From Heliocidaris tuberculata (taxonomy: Eukaryota; Echinodermata; Echinoidea; Camarodonta; Echinometridae): a DNA stretch of 64,000 bases. This document shows positions 1 to 11,499 of the stretch, one piece after another. The position numbers and the translations under genes are program-made. The stretch lies in assembly GCA_025618425.1 (NCBI GenBank), contig CM046835.1:19437374-19501373 (forward strand), written 5' to 3'. Numbering within the stretch: position 1 is the first letter of the stretch; every line of letters starts with the position of its first letter. The notes below the pieces were generated by a model. That model made no database searches. It was not told the origin of the DNA and saw nothing but the letters and a program-made list of their open reading frames with translations.

Positions 1-654
1 CCTTAGATGTTTTGAAACATGCAAAATGCGCTATAGAAATCAACTCCATAATATACAGTGCGTATAAAAAAGTATACCCAACTTTGGTAGCTTCTAATTA
101 AAAAGTTATAACCTCTATGAACTTGAAATTTATTTCATAGTAAAGAGCAACATATATTCTGTGTAATGATACCTTATTCGTAACTTTGCTGCGACGGATG
201 ACTGAGCAGCAGGCTTTTCAAAAAGTATTGTCAAAATCGTCTTGTACCAAGTTTGGGCTGAAACAGCGAATGTGGGTCGAACCAATTATGTATTAGTTAC
301 TTCAGCTGGAAAACAATTGCTGAGTTATTTTCAATTGATTTGGTGCATTTGAATAGAAAGGTGTTAAAGTCAACTCAAACTCAAGAAAGGACTTATTACA
401 AGCTAAATTTATGTTATTTTATTAGCCATGATAACACAATCTTGGTTTCATCCGCATCCTTTTTTTTAAGGCAAGTCTTTTTACTGAGTCATTCAAAATG
501 GACATTTATTTGGGAAGCTATCTTTTTTCTTGAAAGTCTATATCATTGAAATGAAAGTGCGTGACCTTTATGAATTAAAGTTCGTGATCTTTATGAATAG
601 CTCATAAGCGTACTAAAATAAGCTTGAATAAGCGCGCATTGCCCATTCCCGAAG
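1..654. other. Non-coding stretch with a Tc1/mariner-like terminus
   Basis: No gene recognised. Near position 54 there is TA followed by CAGTGCGTATAAAAAAGT, which resembles the termini of the TA-flanked element at 15241-16231. The matching opposite end was not found, so this looks like a fragment. The rest is AT-rich, without coding signal or clear tandem structure. Confidence 0.5.
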
Positions 655-1628
655 GCGTTAACCCTTTCGAGACAATTGACCACATTTTGTGGTTTGGCCC
701 AATAACTTTTGATTTAGAGCCTTAAAAAATATACCAGATGCATGAGTAGAAAGAGCAAAAAATTCTGCACATACTGTGTCCATTTTTGTTGCATAATCAT
801 ATTGCGTTTGATGCCAGGAATTTTAAAAAGGAGAATAAGATTGAACATCCTTAAATTGGCAACACATTGAGAGGTTCAAAATGATTGTTTTTTGTCCAAA
901 TTGGCAACTTTTTCAACTTTTCAACAAAGTTCCTAACCATGTATATTATTTTTCGAGACATTACATCTTATTAGCACCTTGTAGCACTAAAAGAAAATAT
1001 AATTGTTGCCAATTTGAAGAACAAAATGTGATCAATTTAGCCCATAAATAATTCCTGTCTGAAAGGGTTAATGTCGAAGGGGTTAATGTAATGGTTTAAA
1101 CTTCTTTTGTGAAATTCGGGCCTAAAAATGTCTTTTTCGAGAAGTAGTCACTAATTGTCTTTCTCGTACCAGTTAAATGTTTCAGATGTGGAACACAGAG
1201 CAAATAATCACCTTTTGGTTTCAGGCAATGAGACGTACTATCACTTCCTCGGCGATCTGAATGTATACGCTACATCCAACACCTCGGAAGTGATAGTTTG
1301 TCCCATCACCTTCACCAACAGTAATTATTTGCTTAATGTCTTCGAAAAAACTATACGGTAGTTACAAACTTTGTCGAAAGTTGAAAAAAAAAAAACACTG
1401 ATTTTGACCTTCTTAATATGTTGCCAATTTAAGCATCTGAAGCTTATTCTCCTTTTTAAAATTCCTGGCATCAAACGAAATACGGTCATACAACAAAAAA
1501 TGGACACAATGTATGCAAAAATGTTTGCTTGTTCCACTCGTGCATCTGGTGTATTTTTTTAGAGCTCTGAATCAAAAGTTATTGAAGCAAACCACAAAAT
1601 GTGGCCAATTGTCTTGAAAAGGTTAACG
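655..1628. mobile_element. Inverted-repeat (foldback-like) element, arms ~260-290 bp
   Basis: Positions 655-940 read forward match the reverse complement of about 1371-1628 over almost the whole arm. Shared landmarks are GTTAACC, GACAATTG, CACATTTTGTGGTTTG and a GATGCCAGGAATTTTAAAAA block. The arms are imperfect (small indels), so the element is old. The 430-bp loop contains a more GC-rich, exon-like patch at 1225-1320. No clean target duplication could be assigned. It lies upstream of the last exon of receptor gene A, and so probably within an intron of that gene. Confidence 0.7.
1225..1320 (+). other. Possible 96-bp exon (unassigned)
   Basis: A short, locally GC-richer open stretch is preceded by a pyrimidine/AG acceptor-like sequence ending TTTCAG at 1224. 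It is followed by a donor-like GTAATT at 1321. Its length is a multiple of three, giving a symmetric phase 1-1 exon. The frame includes YYHFLGDLNVYATS and a Cys-Pro pair with two N-glycosylation-like sites (NET, NTS), so an extracellular segment is conceivable. I cannot match it to any part of receptor B. It could be an exon of gene A or a captured fragment in the inverted-repeat loop. Confidence 0.25.
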
Positions 1629-2157
1629 ACCTGAAACGGGCCAGAGAAGAAGGTATTTTTTATGTCTTTTGTGACAGTGCAAAGGTATGATTGATGGTCT
1701 GCTATAGTAATGAATAGAATTAATAAAACATGTAAAACATGCAGTCTAGACGTATTCAATGCACATGATATTGTGTCGTAATGCACTGTGAATGTATTTT
1801 GAATGAGTTTGAGCCTAGTCTCTCATTACATCTTCCCTCTTAAGACAAAACTTCTGCCATTCCTTACTCCTTATATAGTGATTCGATATTTTAGCGCACT
1901 TGACAAAGGTCAAAACCGAGATGGTGTGTTCACATGTTCATATATAGAGTCATTGATATGAAATTATGAATACATTATTTGTTCACATATCGAGTTGCGG
2001 GTGTACTTCGCACTTTTCATTTCATTATTACTGCAGTAGGCTTACATACCATTTCATGACTGTTCTACAGCCCACCTGTATAGTTGTACTTGTTCAACTC
2101 TAGTTATTATTGTTTTGGTGTTTTTTTTTTTCTGTTGTTGTTTTTGTTGATCTACAG
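1629..2157 (+). other. Intronic DNA upstream of gene A last exon
   Basis: No coding signal. The last ~50 bp (T-rich tract, then TTGTTGATCTACAG) form a splice acceptor closely resembling the acceptor of intron 2 in receptor gene B at 61330-61381, so the duplication of the two receptors includes the intron end. Confidence 0.6.
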
Positions 2158-2436
2158 CTTTCGAGTGTGATGGGGCTTACATGGATCCTGGCCTTCGTCA
2201 CCGATGTCGTCAATAACTTCACGCTCCGGTACGTCTTCGCTGTTGTCAACTCGTTTCATGGTGTCTTCATCCTAATTGCGTTTGGTCGCAGTAGGCGTAT
2301 CAATAACCTCTGGAGGGTGACATTTGGTATGAAACCAATAAAGCCCATATCTTCTGTCCGGACGTATACGAGGGTTAATCAACTTACTTCAAGATCCAGT
2401 GAAAATGGTTTAGTAAAAAACAAAGGATCATTGTAA
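2158..2436 (+). CDS. 7TM receptor gene A, terminal coding exon (TM6-TM7 and C-tail), partial gene
   Basis: This is the last coding exon of a secretin/adhesion/Methuselah-like G-protein-coupled receptor in the plasma membrane. The acceptor AG is at 2156-2157; the exon opens in phase 0 and encodes 92 residues before the TAA at 2434-2436. It starts with TM6 (SSVMGLTWILAFVTDVV), then TM7 (LRYVFAVVNSFHGVFILIAF), then a ~45-residue basic/Ser-rich cytoplasmic tail. Residue by residue it aligns with the last exon of gene B (61382-61654), with roughly 60% identity by eye and the same phase and acceptor context. The upstream exons for the ectodomain and TM1-TM5 are not in the 2.1 kb to the left, so they lie outside the window or the copy is truncated. 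Its poly(A) site differs from that of gene B. Whether it is an active gene cannot be decided from one exon, but the frame is intact. Confidence 0.85.
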   Translation, partial: LSSVMGLTWILAFVTDVVNNFTLRYVFAVVNSFHGVFILIAFGRSRRINNLWRVTFGMKPIKPISSVRTYTRVNQLTSRSSENGLVKNKGSL

Positions 2437-2970
2437 AAGAATGAAGAACTTCAAGTACATACTAAAGAGCCTAATTGAAGAGCCTAATTGAAGAGTCTAA
2501 TTATATCCAGATATCAGTCCTTCCGGATTTGTTATAAAAGACCCGAAAGGGTTGCATTTGTGTGTGCTATCAAACTCTCAGGATGCATCGTAATAACCAT
2601 TACCTTGTACCTTTTGAAACGATTTAGCACAGATTTAGGTTTAAAAGAAAAATTGGCGAAGAAATTATTGAAGTTGTAAACAGCTTTGTAATTGTTGAGG
2701 GCTACTACAACGTTTGTTGTCGTTGTTTTTCCACATTTCAATCGACGATGATATGGCTTCTTGTACCTATCGATTTGTGCTTTTCTGGACATGTTTGCGA
2801 CCGTCTTTAATCAAGAAAACAAAAGCAAAGAACAGAAAGGAGTACACATAAAACAGATGAGACACGAAAATCAGATGAAGCAAAACATGTTGCAAGATAT
2901 AAGAATTATGACATTATTTCATAAGTCAGATTTTTTTTTAAAAATCAGAATGAAAAATAAAATGCTATTG
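2437..2970 (+). other. 3' flank/UTR of gene A, homologous to that of gene B
   Basis: The sequence after the stop matches gene B downstream of 61654, including TCCGGAT and GTGTGCTATCAAACTCT. The poly(A)-signal position used in B (61814) is degenerate here (AATAAC). The next AATAAA is at 2956-2961. From about 2612 onward the homology resumes at 63440-63740 of the B flank. The B copy therefore carries a 1.6-kb insertion that A lacks. Confidence 0.7.
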
Positions 2971-4560
2971 ACTTAAATCTGTATTAGAGAAGAGCCCTAA
3001 AATACTTGTAATATTCTGCACCCCTAAAAAAAAAGAACCATCCTCTCCTTGAGGTAGGTACCCCCATCTGGAATATTTTAGATCCTTCTTGCCTAAAGAT
3101 GATTCCTACCTATTTTCGTTAGAACCTAGCCACGTATTTGAAAAATATCTAATTTCAACCATGAGCCCCCTTGGGGGCAGCCTACCATGTTTGATCAAAA
3201 TGAGGTCTCCTCTCCGTAAGAATGATTCCTACCATGTTTGCCTACAAGTTAGCGATAGGGTTTTTAAAGAAGAATTTTTTTTAAATGTCTAATTATTGCC
3301 ATTGATGGGGCTCTTGGGGTGCCCCCTCGGTGCCCCCTCTCTTCCTGGCAAGCACAAATTAATGACCTAAATTTTCAGGATTTCGTTTTAATGCTGATAA
3401 AGCATACGAATCCATGTATAGTCCTTTAATGAAATATTATGTATGTATGTATAATATAATTATTTTCATGATTTCGTTTTGCCCTATCAAGTCCGCCATT
3501 TTTTCAAATCATTCGTCTAAATTCTTGATTTTATTACGACGAGACCACCTCGCTTACCAAATATGAAGTGCTGGCTGCTTGAATATTTAGGCTTATGCCG
3601 CAGCCGACCACTCTCCCCACCCCCCCCCCCCTTCTCGGTTCTCACCTCATACGCCATTCTGTAGAGAAATAAAGGCGAAGGGTTCATCCCAGCGCATCCA
3701 TCTATTTCCGCATTTTGTAGTTCAAAAGATGATCTAGCAAGGCGTGCTGTCTAAAATTAATATTGTTTAATATAGGGGAGATCGTTGTTATTTTAACCCG
3801 TTGACTACTGAATTCTATCATTCCCAAAGGCTTAATACAGGGACCACCCAGTTCCCGTAGGCAATGGGTTAAGAGGTTTTTAATCCATTGAGTATAGGAA
3901 GAGATTCTGTAATGAATCATGGCAGCTTCATATAGAGGGGAACCTGCCCAATCTCAGACAAACGTGTATTCATAGTATATCAGTTGTATAATGTGTTAAA
4001 CCACAAAAGGTTTTGGGTGGTGTTTTTCGTACTGAAACACACCGATATGTGTCTGTATATTATATTATATTGCAATATATTGCTAAGTTCATAGATGTCA
4101 ATTTGCTGTGGCCTGTAAAATAATTTTTTTCCCCTGCTGCTTGGTCAACATTATTATGTATTCATTGTTCTAGCTATTTCAGGAAAACTTTCTAATGATT
4201 ACGTAATGCCACTGTTTATGCTTCCACTGAGTTTCCTGTGAATGTAAGCTTTGCTTTGCCACTAGATCCTTCCATCATTTTGTCTTATATAATGGAGTTA
4301 CTGTACATATCTTTACATTTCTTTAAAAAGAGTGTAAACTGCCTTTCTATTGTTTATTTAAACAGATTATAATTATCTCATGTTTATACATGTAATCTAA
4401 TAACATTATATTCTTTTTTTTTTTTGCTTATATTTTACACGAGTTGACAGAAAAATGTAAACAGGAAAATTAATAGAAAGAAAATTTTCAACTACATATA
4501 TAGTCACTTTCAAAACAGAATGAAACAGCGTTAAGCGTGATAGAACTGAGGTGTAAGTTA
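2971..4560. other. Non-coding intergenic stretch
   Basis: No gene, RNA or complete mobile element recognised. It has a short degenerate direct repeat around 3050-3240 (GATTCCTACC blocks) and a C-rich run near 3620-3640; the rest is AT-rich. Confidence 0.5.
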
Positions 4561-4605
4561 AACACACACACACACACATACAAACGCACACACACACACA
4601 CACAC
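4561..4605. repeat. (CA)n microsatellite
   Basis: Two runs of CA dinucleotides are separated by an ATACAAACG interruption. Low-complexity; the translated frames across it are artefacts. Confidence 0.9.
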
Positions 4606-7347
4606 TTGGTTCCTGTCTTCAGAACCAAGTTGATATGCTATTATTAGCATCCTCTAAAAATTATTTACCATAAATCACTTCAAAATAATAATTAAGTTTG
4701 TTATAAAAATCCGACAATTACGGATTTCCAAACAAAAACTTAATTGGGTATAACAAACCCTCTAGCGAGGCCCTAACTTCTTATTAGTCCTCTAACTAAT
4801 ACCATGTCCTAGTATTTATACCCAAAAGATTCTGAATCAGTTTTTAAATTAAGTCCAAAAAAAAGAAGAAGATGATACGATTGCCGGATTGTTATCAAAT
4901 TGGACAGGTGAAGAAAATTCTTCACAAGAACATCTCTTCAGAAAAATTTGGCCCGTTTTCTGCTAAAATTTAAACCCGTCCTTAGCTCTAAAATTGAGTT
5001 TTAAAAAAGGAAATTAGACCGAGGTCTATGTTCTGTTAAACACGACTTTAGATCGAGTGTCGGGTTTAACTGAATTAGGAGATCAATACCAACCTTTAAG
5101 TGTACATCTACGTGAATGCTTTTTTTATAAAGACGTAAAAAACAAACGTAAATTTAGATTTAAAGCCATCATCGTCAAAGCATGCCTATATGACTGATTC
5201 ATGATTACATTGTTGTTGTAACCTCCCTTTTACAAGAATATAAATGACCGAACTTATAGCTTTCTTGATATCATAAATCGGTATGTTCACCATTATGTTG
5301 TAGACTGTATATATGATAGGTACTAATAAATCAGTTGACATCAGTTTAACTCAACGGATATTTTCTCTGAAATGTACAGAAAGTGTATGATGTGGTCCCG
5401 CAAAAAGGATGACATAGGATTTAAGTACCTCTACTCTTTGGTACGTCAGAAGAGAAAGGGGAAAAGAGAAGTGGGCAGAGAGGGGGATGGCAGAACAAAG
5501 AGAAGATAAATGACACAGAGAGAGAGAGAGAAAGAAAGAGTCGGAGGGGGATGGAGAGAGAAAGGGGATAGACGACACAGAATGGGATCGCTAGCGGCTT
5601 GTTATGCCATATCAATGGAAGCAGACGATATGCAACACTCGTTAAATGAACATGATGAAAGAGGAAGAAAAGAAATATACTTTCCATCAATCAAGTTAGT
5701 TTCCATTCTTAATTACGGACTTGAAACGGCTAGATAAGGAGTGGAGATGGTCACATGTGGTCCATTTCTGCATCTGCAACAATTCAGCCTTTAGGAATAT
5801 GCAGTGTACGACCCCAATCTATACCAAATCAAATCTAATCAAATCTGACTTCATCTATGCCAAAGCTGTTCTTTATGTTTTTTGAATAAGCGTATGTCTT
5901 GCTAGGCAGGGAGAGTATATATGTATAACGCACCTATATTACGTCACAAAATTAAGGAAAGAAATAAGTTTTCAAATAAAAACATAAATTTTATGCATGA
6001 ATGTCAATAGTATACACATTGTCTAATGTACAGGAGATATTGTATGATTACAATGTATTTTACGAGTCAAACTTACATAATCTACCAACTCTTTTGTGGT
6101 AAATGGCACTGTTATTCGAAAATTATAATGGGTTCCTTATCTTTTACCTGATTCCGGATCAAATTTTACACTTTCAGACGGTATTTGAAGGAAATCTCAT
6201 TCTCCTACCCCTTTGTTGACTGTATTTGATAAAGAGTACTTTCAAATCAAATGACATTAGAGCCATTCTCACTACAGCACAAGTCAGTAGAGATTAATGC
6301 ATTGTACATTCTTTTCTGGGTTTTTTTTTCCCGTGAGGTACAAATATACAATAAGGCATGCAAAAGCAAGGGGCTCATGAGGCAGGAGAACGAAAAGGAA
6401 GAGAAAGGAGAGAGAAAGAGCAGAACAGATGAGAGGGGAAGACCAGAGAAACAGAGAGAGACAGAGACAGAGACTGAGATATGGGAGTGGAGGAGACGGA
6501 AGATGGGAAGCATGCAACGGTTTGTTTTGTCAACATAATCATTAAAAATGACATACAAATATACACCAAGCACGCATTTATTTGAAATATTTTGTTGTAT
6601 AAGTTCTTTATAACAATGCCCCCTCCCCTTCCGTTACGAATCAAAATGGTTCTGTGCTCACGCATGGTCCGTATATCATAATGTGACCGATAGAGCACTT
6701 CGTTACAAACTGAATATACCTCATAACTCGCTTCGCAGATCTTGAAGGGTACCGCCTTCCCCAACTTCAGGACCAAAAGTAAAGCTCAGGCACTGGTAAA
6801 TGTATTTCGAAGGGTGGAAGATAAAGAGATAGGTGGGAGAGAGATCACTTGATGAAGTTTTTATAAGCGTCTTCTCATGAATCATCTTTACTTTGGGGAA
6901 AATACTCTATTAGTTAGGGCATTAAATTTTAATGCATCACATTTCGACTGGAATTTAATTGATTCATCTTAATTTCTCATCTTAAGTCATGAAATATGAA
7001 ACATGAACAAAAAGAGCATCTCATGTTTTGATGGGGAAAAAAAGTCATTCGATTTTTTAAACATCCCCTCCCACTTCTTTACAACGTTGAATCAGCCTTT
7101 GATCAGTCAATCATCTGAATTATTACTCTGTACCTCGAAGGGACCAGGAATGAGAAAAATCCTTGTAGGACCACGTATCGTAAAAACAACGCATATCGTA
7201 AAAATCAACTCGAAAATTTTGAGTGCCAATATTCAGGCAGCATGAGGCCCGAAATAGGCTAATCTTCGAGAGAGAGGTGCCCAAACATCTAATTTGCGTC
7301 CATTTTCACTAAAAAAAATATATCACTTTTTTTCCTTTTTTTCAAAA
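4606..7347. other. Non-coding stretch with purine-rich tracts
   Basis: No gene recognised. Strand-asymmetric GA-rich tracts at about 5440-5580 and 6370-6510 (GAGAGA-type) create long artefactual open frames on both strands. No complete transposon ends were identified. Confidence 0.5.
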
Positions 7348-8164
7348 TACAGCAACTGTAAATTCTATATTTAGGTAAGGGCATCAGCCCCACCTCCCCT
7401 CGCGAAAATGTGCCCATACGCCTATATGTATACAAGAAACATTCATGTATTTGAGAAATGATAAACTGCCCCTGTTTAGGAGGTTAGGTTGTCGTCTTAT
7501 CATGCCATGTTGCATACTTTCAACAACAACACAAACCGGCACCCTTTTCCCAATGCTTTTTTCAGAGGGTTTATTACATATCCAAAATAAGGTTCGTTGA
7601 ATTTGTTGCATTATTCTGAACGTCTGTTCATTTATATTTGAAAAAAATCCAAATTGTGAGAATAAAACAACAACGCAAAAATAAAAACCAGTGACCGAGC
7701 ATATTAAATCTGCACTACAAGAAACATGCTAAGATTATCGAACCTTTTTGTTTATTTAAGGATATATACAAACTTCCTTCTAATTTCTGGAGTAATGAAT
7801 ATTATTTTCTTTTAAAACCAAGAAAACTCGTTTCTGGATCAACAGTTGGTGTCGGTGTCGGTGTAATAAACCTTCAGAATAATGAGGTTTGGGTATTCGG
7901 AATAACGCGCTTTAACCCTTTAGGTTTGGTTCAACTGAAAACAGGCAGAAAAATAATTACCACAATGCGATGTAGGAAATTTCTTGCGCCACAGTCATAT
8001 TAATTTTCAAGCTCACTCATATGAAAAAAAAAAATGAGGAAGGAGTGCCAAACAAAATTAAATGATATTTTTCATGTGATTGTTAATATTCTTTATACTT
8101 ATGACTTGTATCATGTGCAATGTCAATGAAGTTTCGTAATAAAATACGAAATGACAAAGTGAAA

Positions 8165-9090
8165 CAGGGGCGGATCTAGCTTTTTTCCAAGGGGGGGTTT
8201 GAGGGGCTGAGCTGGGTATTGCGAGGGAGCGTAGCGACCGAGCCCGAGCGAGCGAAGCGAGCGAGGGGGGAGGGTGTGGGAGGGGGGGATACCCCCTCCC
8301 ACAGTAGGGAGATTTTTCATTTTTAAGGTTGCCAGCTTGCGATTTTAAGCATATTACTTGCATGCTCTATTTTTTCTCTTTTTTGCCCAAATAATTGGGG
8401 GGGGGGGGGACTACAGCCCCATCCCCGCCCGGCCCTGGCTCCGCGGTCCCTGGGTTTGTCCCAACGGCGATGCAGAGCATCGTCCACAAGGCGCGAAACG
8501 GCGATGTCTGTGAGCCGCGTAGCGTCGCGCCGATTTTTTGTTTGTTTGTTTGTTTGGTTTTTTTTTGCTATTTGAACCCCTGTAAGTGATGTTTTCCTGG
8601 CATCTACTAACGCAATGGAGACCATAAAAAGCAGTCCATAATAACGTCTTTTTAGATCAAGTAACAGTTTAATACACAGTTATATCCAGAGTTATCGTGT
8701 GTTTGGTTATCAACTTAATAAGTTACTAGATGAGTTGAATAATATTATATCTTCTCACAATATTTGCACTTGAAATTTTCTTTTCTCAATGAATGTGTTA
8801 ATGAAAGTATTATCGATGAGTGATATAAAACAACTAAGCTATTGGCTACTATTCTATCACAATGATATGTGCATAGAAAAACACATGTTCACTTGGTAGT
8901 CGGGGGGGGGGGGGTTAAAACCTATTGCCCGAGGCTGAGCCTGAGACAGAGTGCTATATAGGAACATATTGTGTGAGTCTGGACAAATTATGATGGCGTT
9001 TTCCTATGCACATTAAATGTTTACTTGGCAGCCCGGGGGGGGGGGGGTTAAACCCCCTAACCCCCCCCCCCCCCCGTAGATCCGCCACTG
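8165..9090. mobile_element. hAT-like non-autonomous element with TGAAA duplication
   Basis: The termini CAGGGGCGGATCTA and (reverse complement) CAGTGGCGGATCTA form short inverted repeats. The sequence TGAAA lies immediately outside both ends (8160-8164 and 9091-9095). The opposite arm of the host element preserves the unfilled site near 9990 as TGAAC with one mismatch. The interior is G/C-homopolymer-rich with a GCGAGCGAAGCGAGCGAG segment and no transposase frame. A 5-bp duplication is shorter than the 8 bp usual for hAT, although 5-bp hAT groups are known. Confidence 0.75.
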
Positions 9091-9206
9091 TGAAAGAGTG
9101 AAACAACCGGAATTCATTTCATTCTTCAAATATTTACACTTTCATTTCAAATAATTCACTCATTCATTTAAATTCATATCATTCTTCAATTATGTACACT
9201 TTTAAG

Positions 9207-9210
<4 letters not shown>

Positions 9211-9245
<35 letters not shown>

Positions 9246-9272
9246 TGTTTGTTTGTTTGTTTATTTATTTCT
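9211..9272. repeat. (GT)n microsatellite followed by GTTT/ATTT repeats
   Basis: About 16 GT units, then TTTG and TTTA tetranucleotide repeats, in the loop of the long-inverted-repeat element. Confidence 0.9.
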
Positions 9273-10847
9273 TTCACATATATGAGAAAGGGGCAAGTTA
9301 TAGTCGCCCATTGCACCAACATTCTGAGAAGAGCTTTTATTTTGTAGTGAGATATCAAAAGACTACAGCAACCCTGTTTTCCATGGTTTCTTGGTTCTTG
9401 AACATGCATTTGGTTCGAGGAAACAAAAAGTTTGCTGGTAGTCTTTTCTCAGACCTCAGTGCTTTGAGAGCTTTACAGTGTATTATTACAACGTCCTTTT
9501 ATTTTCTCCGAATGTTGATGCAGCTTATGGAATCTAATTTTGTCACACACAAAATGATTGACATTTTACTGCATATATATGCAGCAATATAGTCTGGGAG
9601 CCTTCCTGAAATCAGATCCTTCGGGACAGACTTCCTGGTCTAATAAAGTATATTTGCAACGTTAACTTAATTGCAGCAGAGTGAAACAGTCTTATCCAAT
9701 TTCTCTCTGCTTAATATTAAAAGAAATCAAGAATGAAGGCTTCTATCGTCTCGTCTACACAAAGTACTTGATGATGATTAGGAGGAGGAGGAGAAGGATT
9801 GAGATCCTCGGCAATATATGATGACAAAGATGGGCCGCGTACCGCGGCAACTACTAGCCTGTCTATAGTACTAACTTATCTTCATCTGGTTGAAGAATGA
9901 GATAAACTTAACTAAATGAGTGAATGATTTTGAGTGAAAGTGTAAGTGTGTGAAGAATGAAATGAATTCCGGTTGTTTCACTCGTTCACTTTGTCATTTC
10001 GTATTTTATTACGAAACTTAATTGACATTGCACATTAATATTTCTTTTGTATAATACAAATCATGAGTATAAAAATATTAACATTCACATGAAAAATATC
10101 ATTTACAATTTTTGACACTCCTTCCTCATTTTTTTTCATTTGAGTGAGCTGGAAAATTAATATAACCGTGGCGCAAGAAATTTCCTACATCGCATTGTGG
10201 TAATTATTTTCCAGCCTTTTTTTCAGCTTAACCAATTTCAAGGGTTAATGTGCGTTATTCCGAAAGTTCATAATTCAAAAAGTTCATTATTCTGAAGGTT
10301 TATTTCTCCGACTGTTGATTCGGAAAGAAACAAGATGTTTCTTGGTTTTAAAAGGAAATAATATTAAATATTCCAAGAATTAAAAAGGGGGTTGTATATC
10401 CTTAAATAAACAAGAAAGTTCGATAATATTAGCATGTTACTTATAGTGTAGATTTAGGATGCTCAGCCACCGGTTTTTATTTTTGCATTAATGTTGTTTT
10501 TTTATTTTTCTATCAATTTGGGTTTGTTCAACTATAGATAAACAACCGTTCAGAATAGTGCAACAAACAAATTCAAAGAAACCTTACTTAAGATATGTAA
10601 TGAACCCTCTGAAAAGGGAATTTTTTGTTTCTAACCAGTTTTGGGGGAAATGTGACGATTTGTGTTTTTGTTGAAAGCATGCAACATGACATGATAAGAC
10701 GAACCTAACCTCCTAAGTAACAGAGGCAGTTTATTATTTCTAAAATACATGAATTTTTCTTGTATACGTATAGGCGTATGGGCACATTTTCGCGAGGGGA
10801 GGTAAGACTGATGCCCTTACCTAAATATCGAATTTGCAGTTGCTGTA

Positions 10848-11203
10848 CTTTAAACAGTTAAAGAAAATAATAATAGGCCTACCGAATTATCATGTTTACT
10901 ATCTTATATGTCCAGCTGTAGGCCTATATCGTTATATTTTAATAATACCGCAGAAAATAACAATTTCCCTTCAACGCTGCAATGCCACCATGTCTATTTT
11001 CAAAGCATACATAATTTACTGTTTTCGCCGACCAACATCATCAAATTGTAACTTTATCGAACACTAGCTGCCTCGGCGCTTCGTGCATCAGCAGCCATGC
11101 AGACTCAGCGCTACGCACCTTACGATCGTTTCCAGAGAAAAATCCCAGTCATTCAGATTTATGGCTTATAATAACCATGACTGAATAAAGAAAGGACAAG
11201 CAC
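10848..11203. other. Non-coding gap
   Basis: No gene or recognisable repeat. The end blends into the GAA microsatellite. Confidence 0.5.
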
Positions 11204-11499
11204 AGAAGAAGAAGAAGAAGAAGAAGAAGAAGAAGAAGAAGAAGAAGAAGAAGAAGAAGAAGAAGAAGAAGAAGAAGAAGAAGAAGAAGAAGAAGAAGAA
11301 GAAGAAGAAGAAGAAGAAGAAGAAGAAGAAGAAGAAGAAGAAGAAGAAGAAGAAGAAGAAGAAGAAGAAGAAGAAGAAGAAGAAGAAGAAGAAGAAGAAG
11401 AAGAAGAAGAAGAAGAAGAAGAAGAAGAAGAAGAAGAAGAAGAAGAAGAAGAAGAAGAAGAAGAAGAAGAAGAAGAAGAAGAAGAAGAAGAAGAAGAAA
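11204..11499. repeat. (GAA)n trinucleotide repeat, ~296 bp, essentially uninterrupted
   Basis: About 98 uninterrupted GAA units (TTC on the other strand). The poly-Leu, poly-Phe and poly-Glu/Lys/Arg frames through it are artefacts. A pure purine/pyrimidine tract of this length can form triplex (H-DNA). Confidence 0.98.

Larger units (their letters stand above)
7350..10845. mobile_element. Long-inverted-repeat DNA transposon, TA target duplication
   Basis: The left arm (7350 to about 9200, interrupted by an inserted hAT-like element at 8165-9090) matches the reverse complement of about 9885-10845. The tips are CAGCAACTG and CAGTTGCTG, each bordered by TA (7348-7349 and 10846-10847), as expected for a Tc1/mariner-type target duplication. 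Arms are about 0.9 kb each once the insertion is subtracted, and the remaining loop is ~0.7 kb. The element contains no recognisable transposase, so it is non-autonomous. Landmarks shared by the arms include TTTCGCGAGGGGAGG near the outer ends and AACCGGAATTCATTTCATTC near the inner ends. Confidence 0.8.
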
